Shown here one piece after another: positions 27,517-35,900 of a DNA stretch of 64,000 nt. This stretch comes from Azonexus sp. (GTDB taxonomy: Bacteria; Pseudomonadota; Gammaproteobacteria; Burkholderiales; Rhodocyclaceae). The stretch is from positions 709,117-773,116 of the forward strand of contig JAUYSK010000016.1 in the NCBI GenBank assembly GCA_030696345.1, in the 5' to 3' direction. Numbering within the stretch: position 1 is the first letter of the stretch; every line of letters begins with the position of its first letter. Both the position numbers and the translations under genes were made by a program. Under the pieces are notes generated by a model, which did no database searches, was not told the DNA's origin, and saw nothing but the letters and a program-made list of their open reading frames with translations.

Positions 27517-28908
27517 TTATGGTGCTGGCGGGAGAACTTTTCCGGGATTCAGCAGATTTTTTGGGTCAAGCGCTGTTTTTATCGCCCGCATGATGTCTAC
27601 CGCAACATCGCCATGTTCCAGCGGCAGATATTTGCGCTTGCCCAGACCGATGCCGTGCTCGCCGGTGCAGGTGCCTTCCATGGCGATGGCGCGTTCGACA
27701 ACCTGCTGGCTGATCCAGGCAGCATCAGCCATTTCCTTTTCGTTGGCGGTATCGACCAGCACGACGAGATGGAAGTTGCCATCGCCGACATGGCCGAACA
27801 GCGCGATCGGGATGTTGATCTGGGCGATGTCTTCGTTGGTGGCGGCAATGCACTCGGCCAGCCGTGAAATCGGTACGCAGACATCGGTCGGGAAACAGCG
27901 GCAACCCGGTTTCAACTGCAGGCAAGCGAAATAGGCGTCGTGGCGAGCTTGCCAGAGGCGAGTACGGTCTTCCGGGCGGGTTGCCCATTCGAAGTTGGTG
28001 CCGCCGAGGTCGTCGGCGATCGCCTGAACGATTTCCGCTTGCTCGGCCACCGAGGCCGGGCTGCCGTGAAATTCGAAGAACAGGGTCGGGGCTTCGGCCA
28101 GCGTGGTCTTGCTGAACAGGTTGATGGCTTTCAGCGACAGGGCATCGAGTAGTTCGATGCGCGCCACCGGCACCCCGAGCTGGATGGTCTGGATCACCGT
28201 CTGCACGGCCGAATCGACATCCGGAAAAGTGCACACGGCGGCCGAGATGGCTTCGGGGATCGGGTAAAGCTTGACGGTTAGCTCGGTCATGACGCCCAGC
28301 GTGCCTTCCGAGCCGACGAGCAGCCGGGTCAGGTCGTAGCCAGCCGAGGACTTGCGGGCGCGGCCGCCGGTTTTCATCAGGCGGCCATCTGCCAGCACCG
28401 TTGATGTCGCCAGAACATTCTCACGCATCGTGCCGTAACGCACGGCATTGGTGCCCGAAGCGCGGGTCGCCGCCATGCCACCCAGCGTGGCATCGGCACC
28501 CGGGTCGATCGGGAAGAACAGGCCGGTGCCTTTCAGCGCGTCATTCAATTGTTTGCGGGTGACGCCGGCCTGAACCGTCGCGTCACCATCTTCAGCATGA
28601 ATGGCCAGGATCTGGTTCATGCTCGAAAGGTCGAGTGAAATGCCGCCGCTCGGGGCCAGCACATGGCCTTCGACCGAGCTGCCAACGCCATAGGGAATGA
28701 CCGGGACGCCGAATTCGGCACACAGTTTGACGACCAGCACAACGTCTTCCGTGCTTTCGGCGAGGACAACGCCATCCGGCAACTGGGGCTGATGCACCGA
28801 TTCATCGCGACCATGCTGTAGTCGGGTCGATTCTCCTCGGGAAAAACGTTGCTGAAAGTGTTCGGTGAGTTTTTGGGTCAGTGCTTCGGGGAGACAGTTT
28901 TGGGTCAT
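27517..28908 (-). CDS. FAD-linked oxidase, D-lactate dehydrogenase (cytochrome)-like
   Basis: A 463-residue flavoprotein of the GlcD/DLD family. The FAD domain contains PYGVGSSVEGHVLAPSGGIS, PGADATLGGMAATRASGTNA and LVGSEGTLGVMTEL. The C-terminal substrate domain has FGHVGDGNFH and the conserved CTGEHGIGLGKR. It should oxidise a 2-hydroxy acid such as D-lactate and pass electrons to cytochrome c or quinone. Its start codon overlaps the stop of the GNAT-PilZ gene (ATGA), so the two are translationally coupled. Confidence 0.85.
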   Translation of the reverse strand: MTQNCLPEALTQKLTEHFQQRFSRGESTRLQHGRDESVHQPQLPDGVVLAESTEDVVLVVKLCAEFGVPVIPYGVGSSVEGHVLAPSGGISLDLSSMNQILAIHAEDGDATVQAGVTRKQLNDALKGTGLFFPIDPGADATLGGMAATRASGTNAVRYGTMRENVLATSTVLADGRLMKTGGRARKSSAGYDLTRLLVGSEGTLGVMTELTVKLYPIPEAISAAVCTFPDVDSAVQTVIQTIQLGVPVARIELLDALSLKAINLFSKTTLAEAPTLFFEFHGSPASVAEQAEIVQAIADDLGGTNFEWATRPEDRTRLWQARHDAYFACLQLKPGCRCFPTDVCVPISRLAECIAATNEDIAQINIPIALFGHVGDGNFHLVVLVDTANEKEMADAAWISQQVVERAIAMEGTCTGEHGIGLGKRKYLPLEHGDVAVDIMRAIKTALDPKNLLNPGKVLPPAP

Positions 28909-30212
28909 GCAAGAAACCGGGTAGCGTTATCGAGATCGGAGTGGGTATGGCCGGCATAGAGCGCCATGACGAATTTTCGCCAGACCAGATCGGGTTCGCC
29001 GATGCGGAAACCGCAGTAGTGCCGGTCTTCTCCGCCGGTTTCCTGGACGACTTGTACGGTGAGTCGCGAGACTTCCTTGGTGCCGAGCTGGATCACCGCC
29101 GTCAGCCAGAGATCGGCTGGTATCTGGCGGCCAATCCGGGCGCGGAAGCCGTAGCGCGAGACTTCGCTGACTTCAATCTGGATAGTTTTCTCTTCACCGC
29201 TCGGGCTGATCAGCCGGGCCGGACATTTGACCGAGAAACGCTGGTGTCGGCGAACCTTGGCTTCTCCCTGCGAGGCGGGAAGCGGCGGCAGGACTTTCTG
29301 GTATTCGGGCAGGTCGTAAATCAGGTGCAGCAGCGTTTTCTTGCGATCGCTCAACTCCTTGAAGACGTTGGTTCGCTGATTGAAGAAGTAGTCGATCAAT
29401 TCAGGCGTCAACACCGGGTCGTTGGTGGTGAAGAATCGTCGGTGCGGAATCTGGATATTCGGCAGCGTCGTTTCCTTGAAATAACGATAGAGATTTCGTC
29501 GGGGCGGCTTGTTGGCGTAAGCCTTGCGCAGAATTTCCGGTGCGTGCTTGAGGTCGAGTGTGGCGCCGACCGCCGGGGCGCCATTGACGAAATCATAGTT
29601 TTCAACAACGGTGCTGGTCAGCCGGCGGAAAAAGAGCAAGGACTCGTACATCTCTATATGGCGCGGGTTGACCGCAATTACCAAGTGTCGGGTGTCGAAG
29701 AAGGTTGTGCAGTACTCGTACATGAACTTCATCAGCGGGAAGAGAATGGTCCCGCCGGTCCGACGAAAGCGCGGATGCACGGCCAGCGCCGAAACTTCAA
29801 CGATATTGCCTTCCCGTTCGCGGACGCTGGTCAGGTCAAAGATGCGCTGCAGCGGGAAACCGATGGCGCTCTCGCGAATCAGCGACAGTGTGCCAACCAC
29901 CTTGTCATCATATTTGGCACACAGCGTGGTCGTCGTCGGCAGGGCATGATAAATGGTGACCCGCATGCCGGACGGGTCCGGTGTCATGAAGCCGCTGCTG
30001 ACGTAGGCGTCATGTAGCAACATGAAACATGCCTCAAGCTCTTCGCGCGTTTCAGCAATTTTCAGAACCAGGCGCTTGTTGGGGTCCGGGTCGCAGTCCA
30101 CAAAAGAGCGATAGATGCCGTGCCGCTTTCCCGTCGGCAACAAGGCGAAAATTTTTCGCGCAACCTGATGTAGCTGGTTACGCAGGCGGGAGAAGAATGG
30201 GATCGCTGACAT
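28905..30212 (-). CDS. GNAT/N-acyl-amino-acid-synthase-like domain fused to PilZ
   Basis: A 435-residue soluble protein with two domains. Residues about 45-235 form an acyltransferase domain like the FeeM/GNAT group (LKIAETREELEACFMLLHDA, VEVSALAVHPRFRRTGG). Residues about 325-425 form a PilZ domain with the RxxxR motif RRHQR and a second motif EVSRYG in place of the usual D/NxSxxG. PilZ domains bind cyclic di-GMP, so activity may respond to that messenger, although the changed first residue makes binding uncertain. It is the first gene of a coupled pair with the D-lactate-dehydrogenase-like enzyme. Confidence 0.75.
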   Translation of the reverse strand: MSAIPFFSRLRNQLHQVARKIFALLPTGKRHGIYRSFVDCDPDPNKRLVLKIAETREELEACFMLLHDAYVSSGFMTPDPSGMRVTIYHALPTTTTLCAKYDDKVVGTLSLIRESAIGFPLQRIFDLTSVREREGNIVEVSALAVHPRFRRTGGTILFPLMKFMYEYCTTFFDTRHLVIAVNPRHIEMYESLLFFRRLTSTVVENYDFVNGAPAVGATLDLKHAPEILRKAYANKPPRRNLYRYFKETTLPNIQIPHRRFFTTNDPVLTPELIDYFFNQRTNVFKELSDRKKTLLHLIYDLPEYQKVLPPLPASQGEAKVRRHQRFSVKCPARLISPSGEEKTIQIEVSEVSRYGFRARIGRQIPADLWLTAVIQLGTKEVSRLTVQVVQETGGEDRHYCGFRIGEPDLVWRKFVMALYAGHTHSDLDNATRFLA

Positions 30213-30253
30213 TTATATTTGTGGAGCCATAATTTTTATCATAGCACTTGTTA

Positions 30254-30282
30254 TTGACATGTATTCCCGCGCTCCGCACAAT
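30254..30282 (+). promoter_or_regulatory. Sigma-70 promoter of second liv operon
   Basis: A perfect -35 box TTGACA (30254-30259) is followed after 17 bases by CACAAT (30277-30282), four of six matches to TATAAT. It lies about 40 bases before the binding-protein ATG, in the divergent gap with the GNAT-PilZ gene. Confidence 0.55.
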
Positions 30283-30324
30283 CGACCGCTGTCGTTTAAC
30301 CATCAGAGATCAGGAGAACCACCG

Positions 30325-31686
30325 ATGCAAGCCAAGCTTTCCCTAGTTGCCCTCTCCGTAGTCGCCGCTTTTGCCCTGTCCGCTTGCGGCCAGAAGGAAG
30401 AACCGAAGCCTGTTGCCGCCCCGGTTGCTCCCGCTGCGCCGGCCCCCAAGCCGGAAATGGTGGTCAAACTGGGTCATGTAGCCCCGATGACCGGCCCGCA
30501 GGCTCACCTGGGCAAGGACAATGAGAATGGCGCCCGACTGGCCATTGAAGAGCTAAATGCTCAGGGTCTGGAAATCGGCGGTGCCAGGATCAAGTTCGAG
30601 CTGCTCGGCGAGGATGATCAGGCTGATCCGAAGCAAGGTTCCATCGTTGCTCAGAAGCTGGTCGATGCCAAGGTCAATGGCGTTATTGGCCACCTGAACT
30701 CCGGCACCACCATCCCGGCTTCCAAGCTTTATTCCGATGCCGGCATCCCGCAGATTTCCGGTTCGGCAACGAATCCCAAGTACACACAGCAGGGTTTTGC
30801 TACCGCCTTCCGCGTCATGGCCAACGATGTCCAGCAGGGCAAGGCGCTGGGCGAGTTCGCCGCCAAACAGGGCGTCAAGACGGTTGCCGTCGTCGATGAC
30901 CGCACCGCTTATGGCCAGGGTCTGGCCGAGGAGTTCAAGAAGTCGGCACTGGCGGCTGGGTTGAAAGTTGTTGCTGACGAATTCACCAATGACAAGGCCA
31001 CCGACTTCAAGGCCATCCTGACCAAGATCAAGTCCAAAAAGGCCGATCTGGTCTTCTTCGGCGGCATGGATGCTCAGGGCGGCCCGATGGCCAAGCAGAT
31101 GAAGGAACTCGGCATCAAGGCCAAGTTCCTCGGTGGCGATGGCGTCTGTACGCCGGAATTCATGAAGCTGGGTGGCGAAGCAACCGAAGGCAATTTCTGC
31201 TCGCTGCCGGGCATGCCGCTTGAGAAACTGGCCAAGGGTCCGGAGTTCAAGGACAAGTTCACCAAGAAATTTGGTGCCGAAATCCAGCTCTATGCTCCGT
31301 ATGTCTATGATGCGGTGATGGTGATGGCCGATTCCATGAAGCGTGCCAACTCCGTCGAGTCAGCCATGTTCCTGCCGGAAATCGGCAAGACCAAGTACGA
31401 TGGCGTCACTTCAATGATCGAATTTGACCAGTTCGGCGACCTCAAGGGCGGTGCAATTTCCGTTTATCAGTACAAGGGCGGCAAGCTGGAATACGTCGAA
31501 ACCCTCGGTGGCGGCACTGTTGCTGCCGCTGTGGCAGAAGTCAAGGAAGCTGTGGCCGAGGTCAAGGACGCTGCCAAGGCAGTAGCCGGTGCGGCAACGA
31601 CGGCGGGTGCCGAGGCTGTCAAGGCCGGTGCTGAAGCAGTGAAGGGCGCGGCTGAAGCTACCAAGGCGGCAGTCGAGAAGAAGTAA
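30325..31686 (+). CDS. livK: Lipoprotein substrate-binding protein with Ala/Lys-rich tail, second liv operon
   Basis: A 453-residue type I binding protein. The signal peptide ends in the lipobox LSAC, and a Pro/Ala linker (PVAAPVAPAAPAPKPE) leads into the binding domain (VKLGHVAPMTGPQAHLGKDN). The domain resembles Leu/Ile/Val-binding proteins, with an HLNSGTTIPASKLY loop. After residue about 400 an unusual 50-residue tail of Ala, Val, Glu and Lys follows (AEVKEAVAEVKDAAKAV, then AEAVKAGAEAVKGA), predicted amphipathic helix. The ATG at 30325 follows AGGAG. The tail is not typical of the family. Confidence 0.85.
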   Translation: MQAKLSLVALSVVAAFALSACGQKEEPKPVAAPVAPAAPAPKPEMVVKLGHVAPMTGPQAHLGKDNENGARLAIEELNAQGLEIGGARIKFELLGEDDQADPKQGSIVAQKLVDAKVNGVIGHLNSGTTIPASKLYSDAGIPQISGSATNPKYTQQGFATAFRVMANDVQQGKALGEFAAKQGVKTVAVVDDRTAYGQGLAEEFKKSALAAGLKVVADEFTNDKATDFKAILTKIKSKKADLVFFGGMDAQGGPMAKQMKELGIKAKFLGGDGVCTPEFMKLGGEATEGNFCSLPGMPLEKLAKGPEFKDKFTKKFGAEIQLYAPYVYDAVMVMADSMKRANSVESAMFLPEIGKTKYDGVTSMIEFDQFGDLKGGAISVYQYKGGKLEYVETLGGGTVAAAVAEVKEAVAEVKDAAKAVAGAATTAGAEAVKAGAEAVKGAAEATKAAVEKK

Positions 31687-31704
31687 AACGTTTCAACGTG
31701 AATG

Positions 31705-31728
31705 AAACGGCGCCGCAAGGCGCCGTTT
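31705..31728 (+). other. Intercistronic GCAA-tetraloop hairpin after livK
   Basis: AAACGGCGCC pairs with GGCGCCGTTT around a GCAA tetraloop, 18 bases after the stop. No T-run follows. As in the first liv operon, it may protect the livK message or reduce read-through into livH. Confidence 0.65.
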
Positions 31729-31755
31729 CCACATATTGCGGTCGACTTACGCTTA

Positions 31756-32679
31756 ATGGATATTTTTCTTCAGCAGATCATCAACGGTCTTGTGCAGGGC
31801 AGCATCTACGCCCTCGTCGCGCTTGGCTACACGATGGTGTACGGCATCATGGGGCTGATCAATTTCGCGCATGGCGAAGTGGTGATGATTGGCACGCTGG
31901 TCACCATTACCGTGGCCGGTACGATGATCAAGGCTGGCATGCCGGTGGTGCTGGCCGGCTTTGCCGGGATCAGCGTTGCGGTGCTGGTGTGCATCGCGCT
32001 GGGCTGGGGGCTGGAGCGCATCGCCTATCGTCCGCTGCGCAATGCGCCACGCCTGACGCCATTGATTACGGCAATCGGCATGTCGATCGTTTTGCAGAAT
32101 ATGGCAATGATCATCTGGGGGCGCAATTACATGACTTTCCCGCCCCTGTTCCCAAAGATTCAATATGAATTTGCCGGCGCCAACTTCACGGCAGTGCAGG
32201 TCATCATTGTGCTGGTCTCGGCACTGACGATGGGCGGCCTGCTGTTGCTGGTCTATCGCACCAAGCTCGGCATGGCCATGCGCGCCACGGCGCAGAACCC
32301 GGCGGTGGCCAGCCTGATGGGGGTCAATATCAATCGCGTCATCGCGGCTGCCTTTGTCATTGGTTCGGCACTGGGTGCGGTAGCCGGGGTGATGGTTGGT
32401 TCATATTACGAAATTGCCCATTACCAGATGGGCTTCATGCTCGGGCTGAAGGCGTTCACTGCGGCGGTGCTGGGTGGCATCGGCAACCTGGGCGGGGCGA
32501 TGGCCGGCGGTATTTTGCTTGGCCTGATCGAGGCGCTGGGCGCTGGCTATATCGGCGATTTGACGGGCGGCTTTCTCGGCAGCCATTACCAGGACATCTT
32601 CGCTTTTATCGTGCTGATTGGCGTGCTGATGTTCAAGCCTTCGGGACTGTTCGGCGAAAAAACGGGGGACCGGGCATGA
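31756..32679 (+). CDS. livH: ABC transporter permease, LivH (second operon)
   Basis: A 307-residue membrane permease beginning MDIFLQQIINGLVQGSIYAL, with the INFAHGEVVMIG motif of LivH. About eight membrane segments are expected. I placed the start at 31756 because an earlier in-frame ATG (31702) would add basic residues encoded by the hairpin. It overlaps livM by four bases. Confidence 0.9.
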   Translation: MDIFLQQIINGLVQGSIYALVALGYTMVYGIMGLINFAHGEVVMIGTLVTITVAGTMIKAGMPVVLAGFAGISVAVLVCIALGWGLERIAYRPLRNAPRLTPLITAIGMSIVLQNMAMIIWGRNYMTFPPLFPKIQYEFAGANFTAVQVIIVLVSALTMGGLLLLVYRTKLGMAMRATAQNPAVASLMGVNINRVIAAAFVIGSALGAVAGVMVGSYYEIAHYQMGFMLGLKAFTAAVLGGIGNLGGAMAGGILLGLIEALGAGYIGDLTGGFLGSHYQDIFAFIVLIGVLMFKPSGLFGEKTGDRA

Positions 32680-33734
32680 AGCAATGGCTCAATCCCCGCT
32701 CCACCCTGGGCATTACGCTGATCGTTGTGGCGCTGGTTGCCCTGCCTTTTGTGGCCGCGATGGGCGGCCAGGCTTGGGTGCGCATCCTGAATTTCGCCAT
32801 TCTCTACGTCTTTCTGGCGCTTGGCCTGAACATCGTGGTCGGCTTTGCCGGCCTGCTTGACCTTGGCTATATCGCCTTCTATGCGGTTGGCGCCTACGTC
32901 TATGCGCTGCTGGCCAGCCCGCACTTTGGCCTGCATTGGCCGTTCTGGGTGATCCTGCCAATTGGCGCCATGGTTGCCTGTTTTTTCGGCGTGCTGCTGG
33001 GTTCGCCGACGCTGAAACTGCGTGGGGATTACCTGGCCATCGTGACGCTGGGTTTCGGCGAAATCATCCGCATCTTCCTGAACAACCTGAACGCACCGAT
33101 CAACGTCACCAACGGTGCGCAAGGAATTACGATGATTGATCCGGTGGCGATTGGCGGATTAAAGTTTTCCGGAACGACGCAGATTTTTGGCTTTTCATTG
33201 AGTGGACCGCAGAAGTATTACTACCTGCTGGTTGCGTTGGCTATTTTGGTCATTATCATCAACCTGCGCCTGCAAAATTCGCGGATTGGCCGGGCCTGGC
33301 AGGCGATTCGTGAAGATGAAATCGCCGCCAAGGCAGTTGGTATCAACACCCGCAACATCAAGCTCTTGGCTTTCGCCATGGGTGCCAGTTTTGGCGGTAT
33401 TGCCGGCGGCATTTTCTCGGCCATGCAGGGTTTCGTTTCGCCGGAAAGTTTTTCGCTGACCGAATCGATCATGATTCTAGCCATGGTGGTTCTCGGTGGC
33501 ATGGGCCACATTCCCGGCGTCATTCTTGGTGCGGTCCTGCTCAGCATCCTGCCGGAAGCCTTGCGTTACGGCGTCGGGCCGATTCAGATGGCGCTGTTCG
33601 GCAAGATGCTGGTTGATCCGGAAAGCGTTCGCATGCTGATCTTCGGTTTGGCGCTGGTGCTGGTCATGCGGTTCAAGCCAGCCGGGCTGTGGCCGTCACC
33701 CGAGCGCAAGCGAGAATTGCAGGGAGATGCCTGA
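32676..33734 (+). CDS. livM: ABC transporter permease, LivM (second operon)
   Basis: A 352-residue permease with GLNIVVGFAGLLDLGYIAFY, SPTLKLRGDYLAIVTLGFGE and the ESIMILAMVVLGGMGHIPG coupling loop. Start and stop codons overlap the neighbouring genes (ATGA with livH, TGATG with livG), indicating a tightly coupled operon. Confidence 0.92.
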   Translation: MKQWLNPRSTLGITLIVVALVALPFVAAMGGQAWVRILNFAILYVFLALGLNIVVGFAGLLDLGYIAFYAVGAYVYALLASPHFGLHWPFWVILPIGAMVACFFGVLLGSPTLKLRGDYLAIVTLGFGEIIRIFLNNLNAPINVTNGAQGITMIDPVAIGGLKFSGTTQIFGFSLSGPQKYYYLLVALAILVIIINLRLQNSRIGRAWQAIREDEIAAKAVGINTRNIKLLAFAMGASFGGIAGGIFSAMQGFVSPESFSLTESIMILAMVVLGGMGHIPGVILGAVLLSILPEALRYGVGPIQMALFGKMLVDPESVRMLIFGLALVLVMRFKPAGLWPSPERKRELQGDA

Positions 33735-34495
33735 TGGCCGATGCATTGCTTGAGGCCCGCGACGTCGCCAAGCACTTCGGTGGCGTCAAGGCATTGCGTG
33801 ACGTCTCGCTGACTATTCGCCGAGGTGAAATCTACGGTTTGATCGGTCCGAACGGGGCTGGCAAGACGACTTTCTTCAACTGCATGACCGGGCTGTATGT
33901 GCCGGATGGCGGCGGATTCATTTTCGATGGTGCGCCGTTGCTGGCTGATGCGCCGCATCAGGCGGCGGAGCGTGGCATTGCCCGGACCTTCCAGAACATC
34001 CGTTTGTTCGCCAACATGACCGCTCTGGAAAATGTCATGGTCGGTCGCCATGTGCGGACCAAGGCGGGGGTGCTCGGGGCAATGCTGCAGAACACGGCGA
34101 CGAAGGCCGAGGAAGCGGCGATCCAGCAGCGCGCCGTGGATTTGCTGCACTACGTTCGCATTGAAGACCGGGCCGACGATCTGGCCAAGAATCTTTCCTA
34201 TGGCGACCAGCGCCGACTGGAAATTGCCCGGGCGCTGGCTACCGAACCCAAACTACTCTGTCTCGATGAACCTGCTGCCGGCATGAATGGCACGGAAACG
34301 GCCGAACTTCGCGAGCTGATCGATGGCATCCGGCGTGACGGGACGACCATCCTGCTCATCGAGCACGACGTCAAGCTGGTCATGGGTCTGTGCGACCGGG
34401 TGGCCGTGCTCGACTACGGCGCTCTGGTCATTGAGGATGTGCCGGCCGTGGTACAGAAAGATCAACGCGTCATTGAGGCTTACCTAGGTGCTTGA
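33734..34495 (+). CDS. livG: ABC transporter ATPase, LivG (second operon)
   Basis: A 253-residue ATPase with Walker A GPNGAGKTT, signature LSYGDQRRLEIARAL, Walker B CLDEPAAGMN and LIEHDVKLV. It is shorter than the first-operon copy and has the more standard signature. The start at 33734 shares bases with the livM stop. Confidence 0.92.
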   Translation: MADALLEARDVAKHFGGVKALRDVSLTIRRGEIYGLIGPNGAGKTTFFNCMTGLYVPDGGGFIFDGAPLLADAPHQAAERGIARTFQNIRLFANMTALENVMVGRHVRTKAGVLGAMLQNTATKAEEAAIQQRAVDLLHYVRIEDRADDLAKNLSYGDQRRLEIARALATEPKLLCLDEPAAGMNGTETAELRELIDGIRRDGTTILLIEHDVKLVMGLCDRVAVLDYGALVIEDVPAVVQKDQRVIEAYLGA

Positions 34496-35192
34496 AGTTA
34501 CGGGACTCCACGTTGCCTATGGCGGCATTCAGGCCGTGCGCAGCATTACCTTCCACGTCAATAAAGGCGAAATGGTCGCGCTGATCGGTGCCAACGGTGC
34601 CGGCAAGAGCAGCACGCTGAAAGCGATTTCGCGGGTAATCGATGCGGTCGGTGGTGATGTGCATTTTTGCGGCGAGAAAATCAGCCGGATAGCGCCGCAC
34701 CATATCATCCGCAAGGGCATTGCCTTGGTGCCGGAGGGTCGCGGTGTTTTTCCGCGCCTCAGCGTCGCCGAGAACCTTGCGATGGGCGCTTTCATGCGTG
34801 ATGACAAAGCCGGGATTGCGGTCGATCTTGAGAAGATCTATGGCTATTTCCCGCGACTGAAGGAGCGGGTGGCACAACTGGCCGGAACGCTTTCCGGCGG
34901 CGAACAGCAGATGCTGGCCATCGGCCGCGCCCTGATGAGCCGACCGAAAATGTTGCTGCTCGACGAACCATCGATGGGGTTGGCGCCAATCATGGTGCAG
35001 AAAATTTTCGAGGTCATCCGTATCGTCGCTGCCGAAGGAATGACCACGTTGCTGATCGAGCAGAACGCCAAGCTGGCGCTCGAAAGCAGTCAGCGCGGCT
35101 ATGTCATGGAAAGTGGCGAGATTACGCTGACCGGCGAGTCGGCCAGTCTGCTCAACGACCCCAAGGTGCGCGCCGCCTATCTCGGCGAGTAG
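34488..35192 (+). CDS. livF: ABC transporter ATPase, LivF (second operon)
   Basis: A 234-residue ATPase with Walker A LIGANGAGKSS, LSGGEQQMLAIGRAL and LLLDEPSMGLAP. It starts with GTG, overlapping the end of livG by eight bases. The length is standard and the basic tail of the first-operon copy is absent. This completes a KHMGF operon probably for branched-chain amino acids. Confidence 0.92.
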   Translation: MLEVTGLHVAYGGIQAVRSITFHVNKGEMVALIGANGAGKSSTLKAISRVIDAVGGDVHFCGEKISRIAPHHIIRKGIALVPEGRGVFPRLSVAENLAMGAFMRDDKAGIAVDLEKIYGYFPRLKERVAQLAGTLSGGEQQMLAIGRALMSRPKMLLLDEPSMGLAPIMVQKIFEVIRIVAAEGMTTLLIEQNAKLALESSQRGYVMESGEITLTGESASLLNDPKVRAAYLGE

Positions 35193-35279
35193 TTGGCGGA
35201 ATTTTCGGCTGGATCAAACGTTTCGCTGGGCGGGCGGGGCAGAATCGGACTTTCAGTCCTGATTGAAGAGTGCCGCGCC

Positions 35280-35900
35280 ATGAAGATTTGCCATTTCTTT
35301 CCCGTCCTTGCCGTTGCCTTGCTCGCTACGGGACTAAAGGCGGAAGAGCTCAAGCCTGCCGACAGCAAACCGAAATTCGCCTATGGTCTGCTGTTGCAGC
35401 ATGGCGACAAGATTGTTTTTTCTCCCTGCCGGGATAGCAGCTACATGCTGGTCGAAGATGTTTCGCCGGATCGGGTGGTCACGCAAGCGCTCAACAGTAT
35501 CGGGATGGCTGCTGGCAAAAGGCTTTATGTCGAATTGATGGCCGTGGTCGAAGCTGGTGTCTTGAAGGCCTCGGCTTTCAATATGGCGCAGACTGAGGGG
35601 CGTTGCCAGTTGCCAGGAACGGCTGACGAGGCCTGGCGGGCCTCCGGCAACGAGCCGGGCTGGGTACTCGCCGCCGGTGGCGAGAGGGTCGTCCTCAAAC
35701 GACATGGCAAGCCCGATCTGGCAGCTCCCTATGTCGCACCCCAGGCGGACGGAAAGTACACCGTCTTTGCCTCGGAAAAATTGTCGTTCAGGCTGGAGAA
35801 CAGCTTTTGCCGCGACAGCATGGCTGACGCCGTATTTGGCTGGAAGGCAACGGTTACATTCGACGGTCAGACGCTGCAGGGCTGCGCCTGGCAGCGCTGA
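35280..35900 (+). CDS. Exported protein resembling COG3650
   Basis: A 206-residue protein with a signal peptide (MKICHFFPVLAVALLATGLKA). The second half has the pattern of COG3650-type periplasmic proteins, with GNEPGWVLAAGGERVVL and a C-terminal SFCRDSMADAVFGWKATVTF then LQGCAW, in which two cysteines could form a disulfide. Function is unknown. The start at 35280 gives the signal peptide; the frame extends upstream without a better start. Confidence 0.7.
   Translation: MKICHFFPVLAVALLATGLKAEELKPADSKPKFAYGLLLQHGDKIVFSPCRDSSYMLVEDVSPDRVVTQALNSIGMAAGKRLYVELMAVVEAGVLKASAFNMAQTEGRCQLPGTADEAWRASGNEPGWVLAAGGERVVLKRHGKPDLAAPYVAPQADGKYTVFASEKLSFRLENSFCRDSMADAVFGWKATVTFDGQTLQGCAWQR

Noticed and set aside
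28881..30017. 378-codon plus-strand frame opposite the GNAT-PilZ gene
   Set aside because: No recognisable domain and no leader; the minus-strand frame has both domains.
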